Of a stretch of DNA of 64,000 nucleotides, positions 33,440-40,879 are shown piece after piece (the first letter of the stretch is position 1; every line of letters begins with the position of its first letter). Position numbers and translations under genes: made by a program. The stretch spans positions 1-64,000 of the forward strand of contig NZ_FORQ01000005.1 in assembly GCF_900114045.1 (NCBI RefSeq), in the 5' to 3' direction. The stretch comes from Kaistella treverensis (GTDB taxonomy: Bacteria > Bacteroidota > Bacteroidia > Flavobacteriales > Weeksellaceae). Below the pieces are notes generated by a model that saw only the letters and a program-made list of their open reading frames with translations, was not told where the DNA came from and did no database searches.

Positions 33440-35470
33440 TCAAAACTCCAGATTCACCCCAAAAATAAAGTTACGTTTCGCGGCAGGATTGTAAAAACGG
33501 CCACCAAAGGCATTAATGTCATAACCTAAAACATATTCTGAATTATATAGATTCTGAATCTGCACGCGGAAATCAGCTTTCGTTTTTCCGAAATTTAACG
33601 GATATTTCAGCAGTAAATTGACGATAAAACTCCGTTCAGACCAGACGGAATTTGCGTCATTCAGCGGAAATTTCGAGGTATAAAAATGCGAAAAAGCAAC
33701 ATTCATTTTTTTAAAAAAAACCAAATTAATTAGGCTGGCGAAACTTTCCTGCGGAACGCCGGTCAAATCATTTCCGGAAAAATTCGCTGCTTCCTGACCA
33801 TATTTTCCGAATTTAAAATCGTAAAAATTACCCGAAAATCTCAGCTTTAAATTGCTGAAAAAAGCATTGTTTAGATCGAAATTTTTTGTTTCAAAAAGAA
33901 ATTCTACGCCTTTCTGCACTGTATTTCCCTGATTTATAAAATATTCCTGACCGTTTTCATTCTGCCTTCTTACAATTGCGTCTTTCAAGCGGAAATCGAA
34001 ATAACTTGCTTCAACGAAAAGCAAATCTGCAAATTCTTTCCGGAAACCAATTTCTTTATTCCAGCCGTATTCCGGCACCAGATTCACATTAAATTCCTGA
34101 TTCGATGAGCGAATTTCCTCATTCGTCGGCGCTGAGTTTCCTTTCCCGATTTTACCGCGCACCGAAAAGCCTTTTCCAAGAACGTAAGTCACACCAAAAT
34201 TTGGTAAAATCTGATTCTTGAATTTCACTTTTCCGCTTTCAGAATTTGGAAAAATATTCGTCCAATCGTAAGAATTGTAGTTTAAGCTCACTGCAACATC
34301 CGTAAAAAGTCTTTGGTTAAAATTTAGCTTTTGCGACAGAAAATAAAATCCGGAGGTATTCTTCAGCTTATCAAAATTTTGAGGCATTCCTTCTTTTCCG
34401 CCGTTGTTATCATAATTTTTTATAAAAATCGAATTGGTGGCGCCTTCAAAACCCAGTCGCCATTCCGCATTTAAATTATTCCAGTTTTGCTCGTAATTCA
34501 AATGAGTTCTTAGCGCGAAATTATTTTCGTAGCGGTTTTCAAAATTGGTGATAAACGGATTTTCAAAATCCAGGTAAGAACCTTGCACAAGAAAAAAATT
34601 GGACAATTTAGGCGTCAATTTTATATCATTTGAAATTCCTGCTAAGATCATTTTATTTCGGATTCCGGCGTTCTGCGCCTTAGCGCCTGGAAGTGATTTG
34701 GTCGCAGGTCGCGCTTGTTTTCGATTTTCCTTCATCTGGTCGAAGGTTAATCCGCCCGGAGTTTCGTATGCTAAATCAGAAAACATCAGCATCGATTTCA
34801 GCACGCCTTTTTCAGAATAAGAAAAATCATCTTTCAGAAAAAGCTGTTTGCGGTTCATTTTTGATTGTTCACGATAAGAATTCGTGCGGTAAAAATTCTG
34901 GAAAATCTGCAGAAAATGTTTGCCAATAGATTTCGAAAAATTGGTACTTTCATTAAAAGTACCGAAACTTCCCGCAGAAAAATTGGCTGCTAAACCGTCC
35001 TTTTTTTGCGTTTTAAGCAACAGTGTTCCGCCGGTAACCGCTCCGAAATCACCACTTTCAGGGCCTTTGTAAATTTCGATTCCACTGATGAGTTCCGGTG
35101 AAATCACATTAAAATAAGTATTTCCCGAAGCGTCGGACAAAATAAAATCATCGAGGTAAACTTTAATATTTCTGACGCCAAACGGCGAGCGCAGCGAACT
35201 GCCGCGAACCGCAATGCGATAACTTCCGGGCGAACGTTCTTCAACGGTGCTGCCGGGATTTTGGTTAATGGCTTCCAGCAAACGTTCGGGCGAATTGGTA
35301 TCGAGAATATTTTTCGAAATTACACCAACAGATTTGGTGGAATTGAGAAAAGCCGTCGGTTTTTTATAAGCTTCAATGATAACTTCCGAAATCAAAGTCG
35401 CGGAATCCTTTTGCTGCGCGGAGATTCGTAGAAAGATGGCGAAAAGGAAAAAAGTGAAAAATTTGCCCAT
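33440..35470 (-). CDS. TonB-dependent outer-membrane receptor
   Basis: 676 residues with a signal peptide (1-18, ending RISAQ). The plug domain (about 45-160) holds ERLLEAINQNPGSTVEERSPGSYRIAVRGSSLRS and VYLDDFILSDASGNTYFN. The remainder is a 22-stranded barrel ending in Phe (GVNLEF), as expected for outer-membrane insertion. It lacks the N-terminal carboxypeptidase-like domain and has no SusD partner, so it is probably a siderophore, metal or vitamin receptor and not a SusC. The neighbours (purK downstream in map, EamA convergent) do not point to a substrate. Confidence 0.92.
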   Translation of the reverse strand: MGKFFTFFLFAIFLRISAQQKDSATLISEVIIEAYKKPTAFLNSTKSVGVISKNILDTNSPERLLEAINQNPGSTVEERSPGSYRIAVRGSSLRSPFGVRNIKVYLDDFILSDASGNTYFNVISPELISGIEIYKGPESGDFGAVTGGTLLLKTQKKDGLAANFSAGSFGTFNESTNFSKSIGKHFLQIFQNFYRTNSYREQSKMNRKQLFLKDDFSYSEKGVLKSMLMFSDLAYETPGGLTFDQMKENRKQARPATKSLPGAKAQNAGIRNKMILAGISNDIKLTPKLSNFFLVQGSYLDFENPFITNFENRYENNFALRTHLNYEQNWNNLNAEWRLGFEGATNSIFIKNYDNNGGKEGMPQNFDKLKNTSGFYFLSQKLNFNQRLFTDVAVSLNYNSYDWTNIFPNSESGKVKFKNQILPNFGVTYVLGKGFSVRGKIGKGNSAPTNEEIRSSNQEFNVNLVPEYGWNKEIGFRKEFADLLFVEASYFDFRLKDAIVRRQNENGQEYFINQGNTVQKGVEFLFETKNFDLNNAFFSNLKLRFSGNFYDFKFGKYGQEAANFSGNDLTGVPQESFASLINLVFFKKMNVAFSHFYTSKFPLNDANSVWSERSFIVNLLLKYPLNFGKTKADFRVQIQNLYNSEYVLGYDINAFGGRFYNPAAKRNFIFGVNLEF

Positions 35471-35487
35471 AAACCGCCTAATTTTTT

Positions 35488-36600
35488 TTATTCCGCAATA
35501 ACTTTTACCAACGACTTGATGTGAATGAGCTGCTCCAAAAGTTCTTCTCGCGAATTTGCCAAAACATTGATATGACCCATTTTTCGGCCAGGTTTTGTTT
35601 CGGTTTTTCCGTAGAGATGCACGTAAGAATTTGGAAGTTTCAATACGTCTTCTAAACCCTGATATTTTACTTTTCCGCTGTAATTTTCTTCACCAATCAA
35701 ATTCAGCATTCCGGAAAATTGCTTTACGGAATTGTCCGCTAACGGAAAATTTTTCAGGACTCGGTAAAACTGCTCAAACTGCGAATTTGCGTTTCCTTCC
35801 TGGGTTTGGTGCCCAGAATTGTGCAGGCGCGGCGCGGTTTCATTCACCCAAATTTTCCCCTCTTTATCGAGAAATAATTCGATGGCGAACAAGCCTGCCG
35901 AATCCGCAGCGGACATGAACTGCTCCGCGATTTTATCAATTTGTTCCTGAACTTCCGCGGAAATTTCGGCGGGACAAATATTAAAATCCAGTAAATTCAG
36001 TTTGGGATCTGCAATCATTTCGGTCACTGGAAAAGTTTTGATTTCATCCGCTTCATTTTTCGCGATAATAATCGACAATTCTTTTTCGATGTCCACCAAA
36101 TTTTCTAAAACTGAAGGTTCATCCCACATTATATCCAGATCAATTTCCGAACGAATGACCTGAACGCCTTTGCCGTCGTAGCCACCGGTGTTGAGCTTTT
36201 GAACAAACGGAAAAGCAATTTTTATCTCATCTTCTAAACTTTGTATTACCTGAAAATCCGGGCTTGGAATGCCGTTTTTTTTGTAAAATTCTTTCTGAAG
36301 AATTTTCTGCTGAATAATTTTAATGATATTGGAATTCGGAATGACTTTTATTCCGTGATTTTCAAGTTCTTCCAAAGCTGCAACGCTTACATGTTCAATC
36401 TCAATTGAAACAATATCTTTGTCTTTTCCGAAATCTAAAACTGTTTGGAAATCATTGAAATTCCCTTTTGTAAAAGTGGAAATTTGGGCACAGGAGCAGT
36501 CAGAATTTGGATCGAGTGTGTAAAATTCGTCATCATATTTTAAAGCTTCCTGAATTAACATGCGGCCAAGTTGCCCGCCTCCTAGAATTCCGATTTTCAT
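35488..36600 (-). CDS. purK: 5-(carboxyamino)imidazole ribonucleotide synthase PurK
   Basis: 370 residues. The N-terminal MKIGILGGGQLGRMLIQEA is the PurK signature. The ATP-grasp core includes VQKLNTGGYDGKGVQVI and the metal-binding ELFLDKEGKIWVNETAPRLHNSGH. It carboxylates AIR with ATP and bicarbonate to give N5-CAIR, which PurE (30025) rearranges. It lies between the DUF1543 gene (stop and start adjoin) and a TonB receptor gene (17 bp downstream). Purine synthesis would be its only expected role. Confidence 0.96.
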   Translation of the reverse strand: MKIGILGGGQLGRMLIQEALKYDDEFYTLDPNSDCSCAQISTFTKGNFNDFQTVLDFGKDKDIVSIEIEHVSVAALEELENHGIKVIPNSNIIKIIQQKILQKEFYKKNGIPSPDFQVIQSLEDEIKIAFPFVQKLNTGGYDGKGVQVIRSEIDLDIMWDEPSVLENLVDIEKELSIIIAKNEADEIKTFPVTEMIADPKLNLLDFNICPAEISAEVQEQIDKIAEQFMSAADSAGLFAIELFLDKEGKIWVNETAPRLHNSGHQTQEGNANSQFEQFYRVLKNFPLADNSVKQFSGMLNLIGEENYSGKVKYQGLEDVLKLPNSYVHLYGKTETKPGRKMGHINVLANSREELLEQLIHIKSLVKVIAE

Positions 36601-37152
36601 TTATTTTATTTTACTGATTTTTAAATAGCCGATTTGCGTAAAATTTTCCTGATTTTCAGCGTCCGATTTTTCCAGAATGATGGAATATTTTTCCTTCATT
36701 TCAGCAGGTAAAATATCGTGGACGTTGTAGATGTCATCAATGTCAACGCCGTGTTTGTCATCAATATGACTGGTTGCATTTTCGAAACCCATGGTTTTGT
36801 AAAAAGTGGTTTGCTTTACTCTTTTTACAATTTCCGCCATAGATTTTCCAACCATCAAAAACTGCTCGTGCAGTTCTTCAAATTTTCCGGGTTGATAGCC
36901 GCCGAGATTGATGAAAAAAAGCTGCTTTTCCTGCATATTTTTCCGCTTTTCTACAATCTTGATTTCAAAACCGTCCACAAAGCGGACTTCTTGATAACAG
37001 TCGATGTGAATCTGACCATTGGCTTCGGACCAGAAATTTTTCATGTCCGGAATGAGGTCTTTCAGTGAAGGGGCAATCCCGAAAAACACGTCGTGCTGCT
37101 CGATATTTCTGCCTTCCGGCGTGGCGCCTAAAATGATGTAAAATAATTTCAT
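36601..37152 (-). CDS. DUF1543-domain protein
   Basis: 183 residues from the ATG at 37152, which opens MKLFYIILGATPEGRNIEQHDVFFGIA, the conserved start of the family. An in-frame start five codons upstream is less likely. The domain appears twice, in the first half (GATPEGRNIEQHDVFFG) and the second (GFENATSHIDDKHGVDIDDIYNVHD). The function of DUF1543 is not known. The gene ends exactly where purK starts, so the two are translationally coupled or at least co-transcribed. It is cytoplasmic. Confidence 0.85.
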   Translation of the reverse strand: MKLFYIILGATPEGRNIEQHDVFFGIAPSLKDLIPDMKNFWSEANGQIHIDCYQEVRFVDGFEIKIVEKRKNMQEKQLFFINLGGYQPGKFEELHEQFLMVGKSMAEIVKRVKQTTFYKTMGFENATSHIDDKHGVDIDDIYNVHDILPAEMKEKYSIILEKSDAENQENFTQIGYLKISKIK

Positions 37153-37247
37153 GGGGTAAAAAAACAAAAATACGGTTTAAAAAACTTTTAGAAAATAAAA
37201 AACTGAGATTTAAAGCGCGCAAGCGGCAGCATAAAATATATAATTCT

Positions 37248-37255
37248 TAAATTTG
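37248..37255 (+). promoter_or_regulatory. -7 box of the TauE-DUF1634 operon
   Basis: TAAATTTG fits TAnnTTTG and ends 4 bp before the ATG at 37260, implying a nearly leaderless transcript. Confidence 0.45.
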
Positions 37256-37259
37256 TGAC

Positions 37260-38090
37260 ATGTCGGAAATCTTAATTCTGTTCTTTGGCGCTGTGAGCGC
37301 CGGTTTATTAGGTTCTTTAACCGGTCTCGGTGGCGGCGTTGTCATCATCCCTTTATTAACACTCGGTTTTGGAGTTCCCATGCATTACGCGATCGGCGCT
37401 TCATTGATTTCGGTAATCGGCACCTCATCGGGTGCGGCGGCGGCTTTTGTGAAAGAAGGTTTCACCAACGTGCGCGTCGGGATGTTTCTGGAAATCGCAA
37501 CCACCACCGGCGCAATTGTCGGCGCTTTGGTTTCGGGACTTTTAAACCCGAACACTATAGGGATTATTTTCGCGAGTATTTTAATTCTGACTGTTATTTT
37601 GAATTTACGCGCAAAACCCGATCATCAGGAGCAATTAATAAAAGGGAGTCTGGAACATAAACTGCAACTTTACGGTTCTTTTCCGGACAAAGGTATTATT
37701 AAAGATTATTCCGCGCGCAATACCGTTTCCGGATTTTTCATGATGGCTTTTGCCGGCGTAATGTCCGGTTTATTGGGGATTGGCTCCGGCGCGCTGAAAG
37801 TTTTGGCAATGGACAATATGATGAAACTTCCGTTCAAAGTTTCAACAACAACCAGTAATTTTATGATTGGCGTAACAGCCGTGGCGAGTTCGCTGATTTA
37901 TTTCCAGCGTGGCGAAATTATTCCTGTGATTGTAGCTCCGGTGCTGATTGGCGTTGTAGTCGGAAGTTACATCGGATCAAAAACGTTGATTGTTTCGAAA
38001 ACCAAAAAATTGAAACTGGTTTTCGGTGTCGTCGTAACAATTTTGTCGATTTATATGATGTATAACGGAATCAGCCAAAATTTTAAATAA
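37260..38090 (+). CDS. TauE/SafE family anion exporter
   Basis: 276 residues with about eight membrane helices in two repeats. The family loops GLLGSLTGLGGGVVIIPLL and GLLGIGSGALKVLAMD lie at the repeat starts. Members export sulfite, sulfoacetate or related organosulfur anions. The small DUF1634 gene begins at the next base, and the two are joined in many genomes, so DUF1634 is probably an accessory subunit. No sulfonate-degrading gene adjoins. Confidence 0.88.
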   Translation: MSEILILFFGAVSAGLLGSLTGLGGGVVIIPLLTLGFGVPMHYAIGASLISVIGTSSGAAAAFVKEGFTNVRVGMFLEIATTTGAIVGALVSGLLNPNTIGIIFASILILTVILNLRAKPDHQEQLIKGSLEHKLQLYGSFPDKGIIKDYSARNTVSGFFMMAFAGVMSGLLGIGSGALKVLAMDNMMKLPFKVSTTTSNFMIGVTAVASSLIYFQRGEIIPVIVAPVLIGVVVGSYIGSKTLIVSKTKKLKLVFGVVVTILSIYMMYNGISQNFK

Positions 38091-38468
38091 ATGAAGCGGC
38101 ATTTTACAGATCTTGATTTAAACCGTTCCGTGGGAAATCTCCTGCGTTTAGGCGTTATTTTGTCGGTAATCACTTCATTTATCGGTTTTCTGAAACTGTA
38201 TTTTGAAGGTTTTGAAATGCCGAAAAATTATGCGGCGCTGGAAGTTCCTAAAGGTAAAATCTGGGGAAGTTTTTGGCAGTCGCTTTTGAATCTGGAAGGT
38301 GTGGCGATAATTCAGCTCGGGATTTTACTGCTGATTTTTACGCCGCTCGTGCGCATTATTTTCGCAATGATCGGTTATCTGAAAGAAAGAGATTACACCT
38401 ACGTCATCGTTTCGCTGATCGTTTTGGGAATTATGCTGGTGAGTTTCCTGATGGGATTCGCGCATTAA
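38091..38468 (+). CDS. DUF1634 small membrane protein
   Basis: 125 residues with three hydrophobic segments (about 15-36, 60-88 and 95-122). The central segment includes GVAIIQLGILLLIFTPLVRIIFAM, typical of DUF1634. Its start codon directly abuts the stop of the TauE gene, indicating translational coupling. The role is unknown; a partner of the exporter is the simplest reading. Confidence 0.85.
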   Translation: MKRHFTDLDLNRSVGNLLRLGVILSVITSFIGFLKLYFEGFEMPKNYAALEVPKGKIWGSFWQSLLNLEGVAIIQLGILLLIFTPLVRIIFAMIGYLKERDYTYVIVSLIVLGIMLVSFLMGFAH

Positions 38469-38472
38469 AAAT

Positions 38473-38505
38473 GAAAAATTTACCGTTAGAAGGGCGAAAA
38501 TTTCA
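38473..38505. repeat. Dispersed motif copy between convergent genes
   Basis: An A-run, TTTACCGTTAGAAGGGCG, then a T-rich arm. It lies between the DUF1634 stop and the isochorismate synthase stop. Confidence 0.45.
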
Positions 38506-39466
38506 GATTTTTCAAAATAGCTTCGGCTTTTAATTCGGTTTCCTGCCATTCTTTTTCCGGTGAGCTGTCTGCGGTAATTCCGCCTCCCACGTACAGCAAA
38601 GCAGCGTCATTAAAAATTTCCGCGCAGCGAAGATTTACGAAATACTGGATTTCCGCAGAAGTTCCAACTTTAATGTAACCGGCGTAGAATTTTCGCGGAT
38701 GATCTTCAAAATCCAGAATTGCATTTTTACAGAAATCCTTCGGAATGCCGCAAACTGCGGGCGTCGGATGAAGTGCTTCAATCAGTTTTTCAATATTTTC
38801 AGCCTCAACATTTGCTTTAAAATCAGTTCGCAAATGTTTGATATTTCCGGAAATATGGTCGTAGGTTTCAGATTGCGTAACGCTTTCAGCAAAATTTTCT
38901 ACAGTATTTTTGATGAAATCCGTGACGGGTTTTTGTTCTTCGATTTCTTTCGTCGACCAATTTTCGGTCAGCGAAAGTGTGGCCGCTAAACTCATGGTTT
39001 CAAATTCCCCGTTTTCTTTATTAAACTTTCCTAAAACCTCGGAAAAAGCGCCGATCCAACAAATTCCGTCTTTCAGAAAAAAATAAACAAAAGCATTTGG
39101 ATATGTTTCGCAAAGATTCAGAAAAGTTTCGGAAAGATTGAGTCGTCGGTTTTCGAAATCGACAAATTTTCGGCGCGAAATGACCAGTTTTTGGAGATTT
39201 TCCTTTTTAACAAAATCGATGACGCGCGAAATTTTGGCGGTATAATCTTCTGTTTTTTCGGGACTAAAAGCCGTTAATTTTCTGGAAATATCCGTGCTAA
39301 AAACCGGATTTTCTAAAAACTGTTCTTTCGAAATTTCCTTTATTTCGCCTTTGAAATCGATTTTTTCCAAAAGATCAAAGTTGAAAAACGACACCGCATT
39401 TTCCGCTGAAGAATCTTCCGCGGTTAAAATCTGATCTGAAAATGGAAACCGAAAATAAATCATCAA
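38486..39466 (-). CDS. menF: Chorismate-binding enzyme, isochorismate synthase-like
   Basis: 326 residues, shorter than E. coli MenF but covering the whole chorismate-utilising domain. The conserved blocks are LHPTPAVCGIPKD, HPRKFYAGYIKVG, FVNLRCAEIF and GGGITADSSPEKEWQETELKAEAI, which hold the Mg2+ glutamates. It converts chorismate to isochorismate, the first step of menaquinone synthesis. The next gene encodes a hotdog thioesterase, which fits the DHNA-CoA hydrolysis step of the same pathway. An aminodeoxychorismate synthase identity is possible but less likely. Confidence 0.85.
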   Translation of the reverse strand: MMIYFRFPFSDQILTAEDSSAENAVSFFNFDLLEKIDFKGEIKEISKEQFLENPVFSTDISRKLTAFSPEKTEDYTAKISRVIDFVKKENLQKLVISRRKFVDFENRRLNLSETFLNLCETYPNAFVYFFLKDGICWIGAFSEVLGKFNKENGEFETMSLAATLSLTENWSTKEIEEQKPVTDFIKNTVENFAESVTQSETYDHISGNIKHLRTDFKANVEAENIEKLIEALHPTPAVCGIPKDFCKNAILDFEDHPRKFYAGYIKVGTSAEIQYFVNLRCAEIFNDAALLYVGGGITADSSPEKEWQETELKAEAILKNLKFSPF

Positions 39467-39483
39467 TCCAATTTAATTAAAAA

Positions 39484-39527
39484 TAATTGCCGCTAAATTG
39501 GCAAAAAGTGCTGTTTTAGCGCGGAAT
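39484..39527. repeat. Two overlapping dispersed-motif copies
   Basis: ATTGCCGCTAAATTGGCAA (about 39485-39503) followed by AGTGCTGTTTTAGCGCGGAA (39506-39525). They lie at the thioesterase stop codon. Confidence 0.55.
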
Positions 39528-39932
39528 AATATTGTTGGTCATCGTGGTGTGGTTGATGAGCGTGCCTTTCTCATCGCGAATTTCGATTTCGGAAACGTGC
39601 ATGGTATTGCCTTTTCTGATAAATCGCGCGGTTCCGGTGACGATTCCGTCTTTTTTGCTTCGCAAATGATTTGAATTAATGTTGGTGCCGACCGGCGCAA
39701 ATTTTTCAATATCGACGTGCAGAACTGAGAGACACGAACCCAACGTTTCTGCCAAAACGCAACTTGCACCACCGTGCATTATTCCGTACGGCTGATGGAT
39801 TTTCGGCGTTACGGGCATCATGGCAGAAAGCGATTCGTCGGTAACATCGGTGAAAACGATATCTAAAGTTTTGCCGAGCGATTCTTCGCCCCAGGTATTT
39901 AGTTTATGTAGAATTTCTTCTCTGTTTTCCAT
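39516..39932 (-). CDS. Hotdog-fold acyl-CoA thioesterase, PaaI/MenI type
   Basis: 138 residues, a single hotdog domain. The conserved block HQPYGIMHGGASCVLAETLGS carries the catalytic Glu (AETLG) and the HGG loop. The later part is GTARFIRKGNTMHVSEIEIRDEKG. Members hydrolyse aromatic CoA esters. Next to the isochorismate synthase it is probably the 1,4-dihydroxy-2-naphthoyl-CoA thioesterase of menaquinone synthesis. A general phenylacetyl-CoA thioesterase is the alternative. Confidence 0.88.
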   Translation of the reverse strand: MENREEILHKLNTWGEESLGKTLDIVFTDVTDESLSAMMPVTPKIHQPYGIMHGGASCVLAETLGSCLSVLHVDIEKFAPVGTNINSNHLRSKKDGIVTGTARFIRKGNTMHVSEIEIRDEKGTLINHTTMTNNIIPR

Positions 39933-39977
39933 GAAATTTTTTATAATTGAAAATGAAAAATTTGGTCATTTAAGCGC

Positions 39978-40544
39978 CTAAAAAATTTTAGGATTCCAGT
40001 TTTCCGGATATTTCGGGGTAATTTTTTTGTAATACTGTTCCATGTCGGTCATGATTTCTTCGTAGCTGCGACTTTCCAGTTCTTCCACCGAAATTTTCTT
40101 GCCCAAATACATGATTTTTTCTTTAAAATCTCCGGCGGCATAAACAATGGGAACTTTTGCGGCAAGCGCCATGTGGTAAAAACCTTTTCGCCATTTCGGT
40201 ACGCGGCTTCTGGTGCCTTCCGGCGTGATTACCAAGCTGAAATCTTCTTTTTTAAAGAGATCGACAACAAATTTCACCAAATCATTTTTCTGAGATCGGT
40301 CAATACCGATTCCGCCAATTGCTTTTACGATAAATCCGTACCAGGCTTTTGTGTGCGCATCTTTTATGATGACTTTCAGCTTTTTTCCCATGGACCAATA
40401 GGCGAGATTTCCGAGGAGATATTCGCCATTCGAAGTGTGTGGCGCGACAACGAGAATGCATCTGTCGAGATTGTCGACATCACCTTCGAGAACGACTTTC
40501 CAGCCGACAAGTTTGAGAATTAATTTAGCTAAAAGTTTTTTCAT
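39978..40544 (-). CDS. 1-acyl-sn-glycerol-3-phosphate acyltransferase-like
   Basis: 188 residues from the ATG at 40544, which opens MKKLLAKLILKLVG; an upstream start would add 15 residues and is less family-like. The acyltransferase motif HTSNGE stands where the family has HxxxxD, so the last acidic residue is Glu. The second motif TPEGTRSR matches. It makes phosphatidic acid from lysophosphatidic acid, or acylates a related lipid, at the membrane. Short length and the altered motif suggest a divergent member. Confidence 0.85.
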   Translation of the reverse strand: MKKLLAKLILKLVGWKVVLEGDVDNLDRCILVVAPHTSNGEYLLGNLAYWSMGKKLKVIIKDAHTKAWYGFIVKAIGGIGIDRSQKNDLVKFVVDLFKKEDFSLVITPEGTRSRVPKWRKGFYHMALAAKVPIVYAAGDFKEKIMYLGKKISVEELESRSYEEIMTDMEQYYKKITPKYPENWNPKIF

Positions 40545-40591
40545 AAAAATAGAGTTTTCGGTCAGGTCCGGCAGAGATGCAGGCAACATTA

Positions 40592-40632
40592 AAACAAAAA
40601 AGTATAACCAAACTCAACTGGTTATACTTTAC
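40592..40632 (-). terminator. Terminator of the small amphipathic peptide gene
   Basis: An 11-bp stem (AAGTATAACCA with TGGTTATACTT), loop of 8, and on the minus strand a run of six T residues after the stem. Confidence 0.85.
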
Positions 40633-40656
40633 AAAGATATCGAATTAAAATCCGTC

Positions 40657-40719
40657 TTAAAATAAATTGCTGACGAAATCTACAATCTTAATGGCTATTT
40701 CTAATACAAACTGTACCAT
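40657..40719 (-). CDS. 20-residue amphipathic peptide, PSM-like or toxin-like
   Basis: A 20-codon reading frame opening MVQFVLEIAIKIVD and ending FVSNLF. Polar residues Gln3, Glu7, Lys11, Asp14 and Ser17/Asn18 fall on one face at steps of three or four; all other positions are hydrophobic, which gives an ideal amphipathic helix. A strong terminator follows 25 bp downstream on the same strand, and the gene sits in a 335-bp spacer with no other gene. It resembles phenol-soluble modulins and membrane-acting type I toxins. It is too short to be found by usual gene callers, and expression is unproven. A degraded -7 box (TAATTTCG) lies upstream. Confidence 0.5.
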   Translation of the reverse strand: MVQFVLEIAIKIVDFVSNLF

Positions 40720-40879
40720 GGTTTTAAGTTTAAATGTTAATTGCTTTGCTGAAAAATTAACTCTACGAAATTAGGGATATTAAATTGGATATAAAACCCG
40801 TAACTGTTAATTTATTATTAAACTTTGCAGATTTTCGAAGACTTGCTGAAGTCTGTTGAATTATCTGCAGTAAAGGCGG

